From assembly GCA_900550645.1 (NCBI GenBank), contig URTA01000002.1:38139-102138 (forward strand): a stretch of DNA of 64,000 nucleotides. The letters run 5' to 3'. Origin of the DNA: an uncultured Porphyromonadaceae bacterium. Lineage in GTDB: Bacteria > Bacteroidota > Bacteroidia > Bacteroidales > Muribaculaceae. Under the pieces are notes generated by a model that saw only the letters and a list, made by a program, of their open reading frames with translations, ran no database searches and was not told where the DNA came from. Below, piece after piece: positions 54,651 to 63,119 of this stretch. Positions within the stretch are counted from its first letter, which is position 1. The number at the start of each line of letters is the position of its first letter. Made by a program: the position numbers and the translations under genes.

Positions 54651-55658
54651 GTGACACTCCATATATTCAATCCCGAAACTGACTATGCCCTCGCACACGG
54701 CAAGCGGCAGTATACCGCTCCGCTGGCGGTGAGAAAGTTGCGGCAGTCATTGGCGGCGTTGCCGGCTATATGGGCAGAGCCGGGAGACTGCATATTGCTA
54801 CTTGACGAGTATGTAGATACACCCTATATGCGTATTGCCAAGGAACGCGGCATTGGCATAGTGTCTTCTGCATCAATCGAGTCCGGGAGAATAGACAGGG
54901 TTGTTCCGTGGGGTTGGAATCCGGACATTGCGGCACGCCTGGAACGCCTTGGCATAGACTCGGCGTTGATGCCTGACGCTACGGCTTTGTGCAGGTTGCG
55001 CGAGTTGGCGCACCGGCGCACGACCATTGACTTTCATCGTTTCGTCGATTCTCGTATTAGCGAGGGGTGTGTGGATAATTTGCCGGTTGAATTGTTTGAA
55101 ATTCAGACTGTTGAAGCCTGGCTTGAGCATACCGTCGACAGTTATCTGAAAGCCCCGTGGAGCAGCAGCGGCAGGGGAGTACTGCATACGTCAACAATGT
55201 CCCGCTCTGCTGTTCTGGCTTGGGCAAAAGGTGTAATCCGCTCGCAGGGCAGCGTAATGGCGGAGGTTGCCACATCAAAGACAATTGACTTTGCGTCTGA
55301 ATGGGTTTGCTCTGGAGGCAAGACCGTATTTTCGGGATTGTCAGTTTTCAGAACAGACAACCGTGGTGGGTACAGCGGAAACATGGTTGCAGACTGCGGT
55401 GTGCTGAAATTTGAGATTGGAAAGCATACCGCGATGCTCGACGATGTCGTCGAAGTGCAGAGGCTGGCTATTGACAAGTTCATTGCACCTTATTATAACG
55501 GTTGCCTTGGCATCGATATGCTTTGCGACGAGGCGGGGCGAGTGAATGCGTGTGTGGAAGTCAACTTGCGTCACACCATGGGCTTTGCCGCCATGAGCCT
55601 GTATAGGCTGATTCGGCGGGAAATGACATTCAACCCGATGACGTTCAACGGTCTTTGA
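54651..55658 (+). CDS. Uncharacterised protein with ATP-grasp-like features
   Basis: About 335 residues. I choose the GTG at 54,651 (TLHIFNPETDYALA), which matches the start I recall for Bacteroidales homologues; a TTG at 54,636 is the alternative. The middle holds a possible nucleotide-binding loop (YLKAPWSSSGRGVLHTS), and the C-terminal part has the acidic/Asn pattern of ATP-grasp metal ligands (LGIDMLCDEAGRVNACVEVNLRHTMGF). It may therefore be a carboxylate-amine or peptide ligase, but the product is unknown. Its stop is 3 bases from the convergent radA stop. Confidence 0.6.
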   Translation: MTLHIFNPETDYALAHGKRQYTAPLAVRKLRQSLAALPAIWAEPGDCILLLDEYVDTPYMRIAKERGIGIVSSASIESGRIDRVVPWGWNPDIAARLERLGIDSALMPDATALCRLRELAHRRTTIDFHRFVDSRISEGCVDNLPVELFEIQTVEAWLEHTVDSYLKAPWSSSGRGVLHTSTMSRSAVLAWAKGVIRSQGSVMAEVATSKTIDFASEWVCSGGKTVFSGLSVFRTDNRGGYSGNMVADCGVLKFEIGKHTAMLDDVVEVQRLAIDKFIAPYYNGCLGIDMLCDEAGRVNACVEVNLRHTMGFAAMSLYRLIRREMTFNPMTFNGL

Positions 55659-55661
55659 TTT

Positions 55662-57035
55662 TTAAGCGAATATGTGGCGGAAAAGTTCCTCGACTTTGCC
55701 GACTTCCACGATGTTGATTTTTGTGCGTTTCTTGCCGCTTCCCTTGAAATTGCTTTTTGGTATGTATATGGTGTCAAACCCGAGTTTTGCCGCTTCCTCC
55801 ACTCGCTGCTCGATGCGTGTCACTGTGCGTATTTCGCCCGACAGTCCCACTTCCCCGACGAGTGTAATCCCTTGCGGCAGGGCAATGTCGAAATTAGAGG
55901 ACATGATTGCTGCTACCACTGCAAGGTCGAGGGCAGGGTCGACTACCTTTATGCCGCCGGCGATATTCAGGAACACGTCTTTCTGACCAAGGCGGAATTT
56001 TGCGCGTTTCTCGAGTACTGCAAGCAGCATGTTCAGCCTGCGCTGGTCATAGCCCGTCACGGAGCGTTGCGGTGTGCCGTATGCAGCAGTTGATACGAGG
56101 GCTTGTGTCTCGATGAGGAACGGACGCACTCCCTCTATGGTTACGCCGATGGCGATGCCTGACATGTTTTCGTCTCGGTTTTCTGACAGCAGCATCTCCG
56201 AAGGGTTGACTACCTCGCGCAACCCCTTGTCCACCATCTCGTAAATGCCGATTTCCGACGTTGAGCCGAAACGGTTCTTTATGGCACGGAGAATGCGGAA
56301 CAGGTATTGCCGGTCGCCTTCAAACTGAAGAACCGTGTCAACTATGTGTTCAAGCACTTTCGGGCCGGCGATAGACCCTTCCTTGTTAATATGGCCTACG
56401 AGCAGCACTGGCACTCCCGAGGTTTTGGCATAGCGCAGCAGCGCGGCGGCACATTCGCGGACTTGGCTCACGCTCCCCGCTGCAGATTCTATCGAAGACG
56501 AGGCTATGGTCTGTATCGAGTCCACGACCACGAGCCCAGGTTTCAGGTTTTCAATTTGCGTGAAAATATTCTCGAGTGATGTCTCGCACAAAATATATGT
56601 ATTGTCCGAGATTTTGCCGAGCCTGTCTGCTCGCAGTTTCAGCTGGCTGGCACTTTCCTCGCCCGATACGTACAGCACGGTACGGCCGCGGATAGACAGT
56701 ATGTTTTGCAGAAGCAATGTCGATTTGCCGATTCCCGGCTCGCCTCCGATGAGCGTGATGCTCCCTGCCACAAGACCGCCGCCGAGGACACGGTTCAGTT
56801 CGCCGGAAGGCATTTTGACGCGCATCTCCTCGACTGGCTCTATTTGCGACAAGGGGACTGGTTTGCCCGATGACGGCAGCAGTGTACCCGCTGCGCTGCT
56901 TTGCTGCGCCGTGGAAACCTTTTCCTCGACAAATGTGTTCCACTCGCCGCAGCCAGGGCATTTGCCCAGCCATTTGGGCGATTCGTAGCCGCAAGAGGAA
57001 CAGAAGTATACGGATTTGAATTTTGCCTTAGCCAT
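55662..57035 (-). CDS. radA: DNA repair protein RadA
   Basis: Branch-migration ATPase of recombination, 457 residues from ATG 57,035. It has an N-terminal zinc finger (Cys 12, 15, 26, 29), Walker A GGEPGIGKST in the RecA-like domain, the RadA-specific KNRFG motif (AIKNRFGSTSEIGIYEM) and a C-terminal Lon-like domain. It follows the SpoU methyltransferase by 2 bases and is co-transcribed with it. Confidence 0.97.
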   Translation of the reverse strand: MAKAKFKSVYFCSSCGYESPKWLGKCPGCGEWNTFVEEKVSTAQQSSAAGTLLPSSGKPVPLSQIEPVEEMRVKMPSGELNRVLGGGLVAGSITLIGGEPGIGKSTLLLQNILSIRGRTVLYVSGEESASQLKLRADRLGKISDNTYILCETSLENIFTQIENLKPGLVVVDSIQTIASSSIESAAGSVSQVRECAAALLRYAKTSGVPVLLVGHINKEGSIAGPKVLEHIVDTVLQFEGDRQYLFRILRAIKNRFGSTSEIGIYEMVDKGLREVVNPSEMLLSENRDENMSGIAIGVTIEGVRPFLIETQALVSTAAYGTPQRSVTGYDQRRLNMLLAVLEKRAKFRLGQKDVFLNIAGGIKVVDPALDLAVVAAIMSSNFDIALPQGITLVGEVGLSGEIRTVTRIEQRVEEAAKLGFDTIYIPKSNFKGSGKKRTKINIVEVGKVEELFRHIFA

Positions 57036-57037
57036 AA

Positions 57038-57814
57038 TCATAATGGTTTTGTGGAGCGTCGGCGGAATTCTGCCGCTACCAGGGCAGTGGCAATCCCGAC
57101 ATTGAGCGACTCTGCGTGCTGCCCGTTTCCGTAGGGGGGTAAGAGCAATCTGTGTGTTACCATACGGCGCACTGCTTCGCTCAGACCGTTTCCCTCATTG
57201 CCCATTACGATGAAACCGCACTCTGACAGCTCTTGCGTATATATGTTGTCTCCGTCGAGCAGTGTGCCATATACCGGCAGCGAAGCATTGGCGGCAAACA
57301 GTGTCGGCAAGTCTGTGTAGATCACTTTCACACGTGACATTGACCCCATGGTCGCTTGCACGGTCTTGCTGTTGTATAGGTCAACAGTGTCATGCGAAGC
57401 AAAAACGGTGTCGATGCCGTACCAGTCTGCGGTGCGGATTATTGTGCCGAGGTTGCCAGGGTCCTGTATGCCGTCTATGGCGAGGTAAAGGTCATGGGGC
57501 AGGGGAGACGCAATCGGTTGTGCTGTAGGCATTTTCAATACGGCTATCACTTCTGGAGCTGTGGCGAGAGAGGAAAGCCGTTGCATCTTCTTGCTGTCGG
57601 CAATGAGGACATACTCGCTAATGGTGCGGGCATAATCAGTGTGTGTTTCGAGCCACTGCCGGGTCACGATGAGGGCTTCCGGCTCGTATGCCCCTGTCAG
57701 CTCGCGGACACATTTTTCCCCTTCCGCTATAAACAGCCGCTCCGCATCGCGGTGCTTCTTTTGGCGCAATGCGGCATATTTGCCCAGCCGTGTTTTCGAC
57801 AGTTCCTCTGCCAT
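57038..57814 (-). CDS. SpoU/TrmH-family RNA 2'-O-methyltransferase
   Basis: A 258-residue SPOUT methyltransferase. An N-terminal RNA-binding substrate domain (KHRDAERLFIAEGEKCVREL) precedes the SpoU core with motif 1 IQDPGNLGTIIRTADWYG, motif 2 FIVMGNEGNGLSEAV and motif 3 SLNVGIATALVAAE. The target nucleotide is not known. Ends 2 bases before the radA start. Confidence 0.92.
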   Translation of the reverse strand: MAEELSKTRLGKYAALRQKKHRDAERLFIAEGEKCVRELTGAYEPEALIVTRQWLETHTDYARTISEYVLIADSKKMQRLSSLATAPEVIAVLKMPTAQPIASPLPHDLYLAIDGIQDPGNLGTIIRTADWYGIDTVFASHDTVDLYNSKTVQATMGSMSRVKVIYTDLPTLFAANASLPVYGTLLDGDNIYTQELSECGFIVMGNEGNGLSEAVRRMVTHRLLLPPYGNGQHAESLNVGIATALVAAEFRRRSTKPL

Positions 57815-57830
57815 ATTGTAGCTGTTTGGT

Positions 57831-57873
57831 GATGAAAGAGTTTCGACAATAACTAATGTCGAACTCTTTCATC
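57831..57873. repeat. Long inverted repeat between glnS and the SpoU gene
   Basis: GATGAAAGAGTTTCGAC (57,831-57,847) pairs with GTCGAACTCTTTCATC (57,858-57,873) with one bulged T and a 10-base loop; 16 base pairs. It lies downstream of glnS and upstream of the SpoU gene start. There is no T-run on either strand, so it could be a terminator without tail, an RNA processing site or part of a small transcript. Confidence 0.6.
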
Positions 57874-57899
57874 AGTATGGTGTGTGTAATTGGGCGCGG

Positions 57900-59609
57900 T
57901 TATTTTGCTTTGGCTGCAATTTTGCCCCATGTATCGCGCAGCCCGATAGTCTTGTTGAACACAAGGTGACCGTCAGTGCTGTCGGGGTCAACTGTGTAGT
58001 AGCCAAGACGCTGGAACTGGTAGTGGTCCTCCACTTTTGCACGTTCAGCGAGCCAAGGCTCAACGTATACCGTGTCGAGTACTTTGAGCGAGTCGGGGTT
58101 GAGCAGGTCTTTCAGCTCGCCCTCGGCTGCTGACGGATTTTCAACGGCGAACAGGCGGTCATACTCGCGCACCTCTACGCGCACGGCGGTCGGCGCGGAC
58201 ACCCAGTGGAGCGTGCCTTTCACCTTGCGGTCGGCTCCGGGCAGCCCGCTGCGTGTGTCGAAGTCCACGGTTGCGTATATCTCCTCTATTTCGCCGGCAT
58301 CGTTTTTCTTCACGCCAGTACACTTGATGATGTATGCACCCTTGAGGCGCACCTCCTTGTCAGGCGAAAGGCGGAAGAACTTTTTAGGCGGATTTTCCAT
58401 GAAGTCGTCGCGTTCTATCCAGAGTTCGCGAGAGAATGGCATGTCGTGTGTGCCCTCTGCCGGGTTCTCCGGGTTGCTCTCCATTGACATCGTTTCGGTC
58501 TTCCCCTCGGGGTAGTTGGTGAGTATCAGCTTCACAGGGTTCTTGACCGCGCTGACGCGGATAGCAGTCTTGTTGAGGTCTTCGCGTATGGAATGCTCGA
58601 GCAGCTCGATATGGTTCAACGCCTCGTATTTTGTATATCCGATGCGGCGCACGAAATCCTTGATTGACGAGGGTGTGTAACCGCGTCGGCGCAGTCCGCA
58701 CAGGGTCGGCATACGCGGGTCATCCCAGCCTCTCACCAGACCGTCCTTGACCAGCTGGAGCAGCTTGCGCTTGCTCATCATGGTGTATGTCAGGTTCAGG
58801 CGGTTGAACTCGATCTGTCGCGGGCTGTAGCTCTCGTCGGCGAGTTCCTTGACAAACCACTCGTATAGCGGACGGTGGGGGACAAACTCGAGCGTGCAGA
58901 TAGAGTGTGTCACACCCTCGAAGTAGTCGCTCTGGCCGTGAGCGAAGTCATACATCGGGTAGACTTTCCACTTGTCGCCGGTGCGCCAGTGAGGAGTCTT
59001 GATGATGCGGTACATTATCGGGTCGCGGAAGTGCATATTGTCTGAAGCCATGTCTATCTTGGCTCGTAACACCATGGAACCCTCGTCAAACTCTCCCTTG
59101 TTCATGCGCTCAAACAGGTCGATATTCTCCTCGACAGGGCGGTCGCGGTATGGCGATGCCACGCCCGGAGTGGTAGGTGAGCCTTTCTGTCTGGCTATTT
59201 CCTCCGATGTTTGCTCGTCCACGTAAGCCTTGCCCTCACGTATCATGCGCATTGCGAGTTCGTACAGGCGGTCGAAATAGTCGCTCGCATAGTACAGGCG
59301 GTCGCCCCAGTCGTAGCCGAGCCAGTGGATGTCGCGCTTTATGGCCTCGACATATTCTGTGTCCTCCTTCTGCGGATTGGTGTCGTCAAAGCGTAGGTTG
59401 CAAGTTCCGCCGAATTTCTCGGCTGCCCCGAAGTCCATGATGAACGCCTTGGCATGCCCGATATGCAGATAGCCGTTGGGTTCAGGCGGGAAACGGGTGT
59501 TGAGCCTTCCACCGTTTTTCCCGGCCTCCAAATCTGCTTTTATTTCCTGTTCTATGAAATTCAATCCTGCCTCATCGACGAGGATTTCATCGTTGTTGTC
59601 CGTATTCAT
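57900..59609 (-). CDS. glnS: Glutaminyl-tRNA synthetase
   Basis: Class I aminoacyl-tRNA synthetase of 569 residues from ATG 59,609. The HIGH signature is PEPNGYLHIGHAKAF (about residues 44-56), with FDDTNPQKE and the MSK loop MMSKRKLLQLV; the C-terminal anticodon beta-barrels are present to normal length. Consistent with direct glutaminylation; gatCAB is not in the window. Own promoter. Confidence 0.97.
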   Translation of the reverse strand: MNTDNNDEILVDEAGLNFIEQEIKADLEAGKNGGRLNTRFPPEPNGYLHIGHAKAFIMDFGAAEKFGGTCNLRFDDTNPQKEDTEYVEAIKRDIHWLGYDWGDRLYYASDYFDRLYELAMRMIREGKAYVDEQTSEEIARQKGSPTTPGVASPYRDRPVEENIDLFERMNKGEFDEGSMVLRAKIDMASDNMHFRDPIMYRIIKTPHWRTGDKWKVYPMYDFAHGQSDYFEGVTHSICTLEFVPHRPLYEWFVKELADESYSPRQIEFNRLNLTYTMMSKRKLLQLVKDGLVRGWDDPRMPTLCGLRRRGYTPSSIKDFVRRIGYTKYEALNHIELLEHSIREDLNKTAIRVSAVKNPVKLILTNYPEGKTETMSMESNPENPAEGTHDMPFSRELWIERDDFMENPPKKFFRLSPDKEVRLKGAYIIKCTGVKKNDAGEIEEIYATVDFDTRSGLPGADRKVKGTLHWVSAPTAVRVEVREYDRLFAVENPSAAEGELKDLLNPDSLKVLDTVYVEPWLAERAKVEDHYQFQRLGYYTVDPDSTDGHLVFNKTIGLRDTWGKIAAKAK

Positions 59610-59634
59610 CGTCAAAAACTCTTCTATTAAGTCG

Positions 59635-59665
59635 CGAAGTTAATAAAACCGCCGCTTTTTCGCAA
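59635..59665 (-). promoter_or_regulatory. glnS promoter, variant -7 box
   Basis: Minus strand TTG (59,663-59,665), 20 bases, TAACTTCG (59,635-59,642). Same one-base variant as in the ftsY promoter. Confidence 0.5.
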
Positions 59666-59762
59666 CACCGCCAGCACCTTTTCCTCACCTTTTCACTACA
59701 TTTATCTGGCATATATCCCATTTTACGGGGGGCGATACTTTGAGTGACGTTGGAATTGTATT

Positions 59763-59792
59763 TTGTACATTATCGGAAAATGACTAACTTTG
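59763..59792 (+). promoter_or_regulatory. Promoter of the TonB-like gene
   Basis: TTG (59,763-59,765), 19 bases, TAACTTTG (59,785-59,792), then 55 bases to the start codon; consensus. Confidence 0.6.
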
Positions 59793-59847
59793 CGGACAAA
59801 TAAGCCTCATTGCTATTATAGCCTAATAGCTATTCAAATCCATACTA

Positions 59848-60288
59848 ATGAAACAGACAAGCATTAAAGCATTGATTTGCGGAGTGTTTGCAGCGATGTT
59901 GCTGGCGGTTCCTCTCACACTCCATTCCGCTGACAACCCGCAGGAGCAAACGCCAAAGAAGATTTATACCGCAGTCGAAAAGCATGCATCTTTCCCTGGT
60001 GGTGACGTAGCCTTGTTCTCATTTCTGCATAGAAATCTCCGCTATCCCGAACAAGCACAAATAGACAGCATACAAGGTCGTGTGATTGTCAGATTTGTCG
60101 TCAACGAAGAAGGCTCTATAGAACAAGTCAGTATTGCCAAAAGCGTTAGCGAGGAGCTTGACCAAGAGGCTGTGCGCGTTATAAAACTAATGCCTAAATG
60201 GGAGCCAGGACTGAATAACGGTACTCCGGTAAGTACCTATTTTACGCTTCCGATTACATTCCGCCTGCCCCCTAAATCAGAAAACTAA
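59848..60288 (+). CDS. TonB C-terminal-domain protein (exported)
   Basis: A 146-residue protein with a cleavable-looking signal peptide (ALICGVFAAMLLAVPLTLHSA) and a TonB C-terminal domain (FLHRNLRYPEQAQIDSIQGRVIVRFVVNEEGSIEQVSIAKSV...LPITF). It lacks the usual N-terminal anchor and Pro-rich spacer of TonB, so it is a free periplasmic TonB-box-like module. Role unknown. A convergent, strong hairpin follows. Confidence 0.83.
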   Translation: MKQTSIKALICGVFAAMLLAVPLTLHSADNPQEQTPKKIYTAVEKHASFPGGDVALFSFLHRNLRYPEQAQIDSIQGRVIVRFVVNEEGSIEQVSIAKSVSEELDQEAVRVIKLMPKWEPGLNNGTPVSTYFTLPITFRLPPKSEN

Positions 60289-60309
60289 CAGCATCACACT
60301 CAAAAAACG

Positions 60310-60346
60310 CAGGGTGCGCCATTCTCTCGTGGCGCACCCTGTATTT
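60310..60346. terminator. Bidirectional terminator between the TonB-like gene and glgP
   Basis: Perfect 12-base stem CAGGGTGCGCCA / TGGCGCACCCTG (60,310-60,321 and 60,330-60,341), loop of 8, then TATTTAT on the plus strand and CGTTTTTTG on the minus strand. Serves both converging genes. Confidence 0.85.
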
Positions 60347-60367
60347 ATGGGATTGCTTGCAGCTGCG

Positions 60368-63025
60368 TCAGAACCAGCGCAGGTATGCGAAGTCCTGGCG
60401 GTGTGGCAGTTTCACGTTCTTGGGATACATGCGGAACGCGAAGTTGAAGATGCCGGCATCGGTGAAGTCGGTGTCGAGTTCGTAGTATGTTATCCCGTTT
60501 TCTGTCTTGACGGAGTCGAGCTGTATGGTCTTGTCAAATGTGGACTCGCCGTCGTGTTCGCGGTATACCACCAGTTCCACACCAAGGCTGTCTGCAAGGC
60601 CTTTGGTGTCGATAACGCATTTTGCCACGAGGCGCGAGCCGGTACGCATGCTGCCGTTTGCGCCGTCACCGATTGACGATGAGATGACCTGTATCTGATC
60701 CCAGCGCGATGCCACCTCTTCTTTCCATGCAACGATTTCACGAGCCTCAGCAAAGTTGTTCGCCTGTAGCTTGTGAGAGCGTTCAGCCTCGGGACGGTAG
60801 AAGCGGTCGATGTAGTCGTCGAGTTGGCGTTTCATGGTGAAATGCGGGGCGATGTGGCCTATCGAGCGTTTGATGTACTGCACCCATTCCGGGGAGTAGC
60901 CCATCGAGTTCTTGGCATAGTATAGCGGCACTATCTCGTTTTCGAGCATCGAGTAGATAGTGGCTGCATCGAGGCGGTCTTGCTGAGACTGGTCGGTGAA
61001 TGTGCGTGTGGCAGTGAGAGCCCAGCCAGCTTTCTCGTCAAAGCGGTAGCCTTCGTACCACCAGCCGTCGAGGACAGAGAAGTTGAGCACGCCGTTCATT
61101 TCCGCCTTCTCTCCGGAAGTACCGGAAGCCTCGAGGGGGCGGGTAGGCGTGTTGAGCCATATATCGACGCCTGTGACGAGGCGTTTCGCCACAATCATGT
61201 TGTAGTCCTCGAGGAAGATGATTTTGCCCTCAAACTGCGGCATCTTGCTGATTTCGACAATGCGCTTGATGAGTCCCTGTCCAGCTCCATCGGCGGGATG
61301 CGCCTTGCCGGAGAAAACGAACTGTACGGGGAACTTCTCGTTGTTCACTATCTTGGAAAGGCGGTCGAGGTCGGTGAAGAGAAGGTGCGCACGCTTGTAT
61401 GTGGCAAATCGGCGGGCAAAACCGATGATGAGCGTGTTGGGATCGAACTTGCTCACGATTTTCATCACAGCCGACGGGTTGCCCTGGTTTTTGATCCACT
61501 TCTCCGTGAAGTCCTGCTTGACGAAGTTTATGAACTTGTTTTTCAAGGCCATGCGCATCTCCCAGATGTCAGCGTCTGGTACATCGAAAATGCTTTTCCA
61601 GGCATCTGTGTCGCTCTGATTGTCGAAAACCTGCTTGCCGAGACGCTCTGCGTAGAACGACTTCCATTCCGAAGCCGCCCAAGTGGGCATGTGTATGCCG
61701 TTGGTAACATATCCGACATGTGACTCCTCGGGAGCGTATCCCTTCCATACGCCGGCAAACATGCGCTTGGAGACTTCGCCATGCAGCCAGCTTACGCCAT
61801 TCGACTCCTGGCAGGTGTTGAGCGCAAACACGCTCATTGAGAACTTCTCGTTGGTATCAGGGTTTTCACGGCCCATGTTCATGAGGTCAGTCCATGAAAT
61901 GCCCAATTTGGCGGGATATTCACCGAGGTACTTGCCGAATAGCGGCTCCTCAAAGTAGTCGTGGCCGGCAGGTACGGGAGTATGCACGGTGTATAGCGAT
62001 GATGCGCGTACAGCCTCGAGCGCCACGTTGAAGGGGAGGCTGTCTTTCTGTACGAAGTCAACGAGACGCTGCAGATTGAGCAATGAGGCATGCCCCTCGT
62101 TGGCATGGTAGATATCGGTTTTGATGCCGAGTTTATCGAGCATATATATGCCGCCGATGCCGAGCAGGTACTCCTGCTTCAGGCGCAGCAGGCGGCCGTG
62201 CTCGCCGGCGTCGTTGGGGTAGAGGATGGCGCTGATGGCCTCGGCCTCGGCGCGCTCGGCGTCGGCCAGGGCATAGTCGCCGCGGTTGAAGGCCTCCAGA
62301 TCGAAGTGCTCCTCGACCGGCTCGGCAGCCCATACACGCAGCTTGTTGACGGTCTCGCCGGCATAGCCCACGACGGGGATGTCATAAGGGACGGCCAGGA
62401 TATCCTGCGTGTCCACCGTGCGGTAGAACGTGCGCCCGTTCTCCTCAAAGCCCTCGACGCGGCCGCCAAACTTAATGGTCACGGCCTTGTCCTGACGACG
62501 GACCTCCCAGGGATAGCCGTGGGTGAGCCACTCGTCGGTGGCCTCGACCTGGCTGCCGTTGACGATCTCCTGCTTAAACAGGCCGTAGCGGTAGCGCATA
62601 CCGTTGCCGTAGCCGGCAATGCCCTCGGCTGCCATCGAATCCAAAAAGCATGCGGCAAGACGGCCCAGGCCACCGTTGCCCAGCGCCGGATCGGGCTCCT
62701 GGTTCTCGATGACGGACAGATCAAAACCCATGTCGTCGAGCGCCTCGGCGACCATGTCGCGCACGCCAAAGTTAAGCAGGTAGTTGTCGAGCAGGCGACC
62801 GATCAAAAACTCGATCGAGAAGTAGTACACACGCTTCTTGCCCTCGGACACCGCACGGGCGTCGCTCTTGGTAGCAACGGTGCGGGCCTTCTCGGCCACG
62901 AGCTTGGCCAGGGCGTTAAAGCGGTCAAGGTCGCTGGCGGCCTCGACGCTCTTGCCACTGATGCTCATGACAGCATCGCGATAGAGCTCGGTAAACTCCT
63001 GCTTGTTGTCGAAGATCTTATTCAT
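60368..63025 (-). CDS. glgP: Chimeric glycogen/alpha-glucan phosphorylase (two subfamilies joined)
   Basis: An 885-residue open frame of two unlike parts. Residues ~1-280 are the classical GT35 type: YYFSIEFLIGRLLDNYLLN, NGGLGRLAACFLDSMA, YGLFKQEIVNGSQVE, ending at HGRLLRLKQEYLL. Residues ~286-885 are the Thermotoga/archaeal/Bacteroidetes type: DIYHANEGHASLLNLQRLV, SLYTVHTPVPAGHDYF, VTNGIHMPTW, FARRFATYKRAHLLF, and the PLP lysine in RPLEASGTSGEKAEMNGVL. The halves meet at the common motif. The C-terminal part alone keeps the PLP site, but I doubt that the join is biological; most likely two genomes were merged in assembly. The minus-strand start has a Shine-Dalgarno sequence (AAAGGA, a few bases before ATG). 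Confidence 0.85.
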   Translation of the reverse strand: MNKIFDNKQEFTELYRDAVMSISGKSVEAASDLDRFNALAKLVAEKARTVATKSDARAVSEGKKRVYYFSIEFLIGRLLDNYLLNFGVRDMVAEALDDMGFDLSVIENQEPDPALGNGGLGRLAACFLDSMAAEGIAGYGNGMRYRYGLFKQEIVNGSQVEATDEWLTHGYPWEVRRQDKAVTIKFGGRVEGFEENGRTFYRTVDTQDILAVPYDIPVVGYAGETVNKLRVWAAEPVEEHFDLEAFNRGDYALADAERAEAEAISAILYPNDAGEHGRLLRLKQEYLLGIGGIYMLDKLGIKTDIYHANEGHASLLNLQRLVDFVQKDSLPFNVALEAVRASSLYTVHTPVPAGHDYFEEPLFGKYLGEYPAKLGISWTDLMNMGRENPDTNEKFSMSVFALNTCQESNGVSWLHGEVSKRMFAGVWKGYAPEESHVGYVTNGIHMPTWAASEWKSFYAERLGKQVFDNQSDTDAWKSIFDVPDADIWEMRMALKNKFINFVKQDFTEKWIKNQGNPSAVMKIVSKFDPNTLIIGFARRFATYKRAHLLFTDLDRLSKIVNNEKFPVQFVFSGKAHPADGAGQGLIKRIVEISKMPQFEGKIIFLEDYNMIVAKRLVTGVDIWLNTPTRPLEASGTSGEKAEMNGVLNFSVLDGWWYEGYRFDEKAGWALTATRTFTDQSQQDRLDAATIYSMLENEIVPLYYAKNSMGYSPEWVQYIKRSIGHIAPHFTMKRQLDDYIDRFYRPEAERSHKLQANNFAEAREIVAWKEEVASRWDQIQVISSSIGDGANGSMRTGSRLVAKCVIDTKGLADSLGVELVVYREHDGESTFDKTIQLDSVKTENGITYYELDTDFTDAGIFNFAFRMYPKNVKLPHRQDFAYLRWF
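62162..62185 (-). other. Junction in the phosphorylase chimera
   Basis: Codons 281-288 (RLKQEYLL). This motif is common to both GT35 subfamilies, so its DNA (CGCCTGAAGCAGGAGTAC) could be shared by two genomes. To the right G+C is higher; for example 44 of 60 bases are G or C in 62,221-62,280. To the left the phosphorylase is typical of the host. The likely point of false or real recombination. Confidence 0.8.
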
Positions 63026-63079
63026 ACGTTCCTTTCCCCCGGGGATGTTTCTCCCGGAACGGTTATGACTTGTATCCTA

Positions 63080-63094
63080 CGCCCCGTCGGGGCG
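63080..63094 (-). terminator. Small GC hairpin between glgB and glgP
   Basis: CGCCCC-GTC-GGGGCG, 6-base stem. It lies 25 bases downstream of the glgB stop in the 94-base glgB-glgP gap. There is no T-run, so it is a weak terminator at best. Confidence 0.4.
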
Positions 63095-63119
63095 GGTAGA
63101 TGCAGAGGTAACGCCTTTG

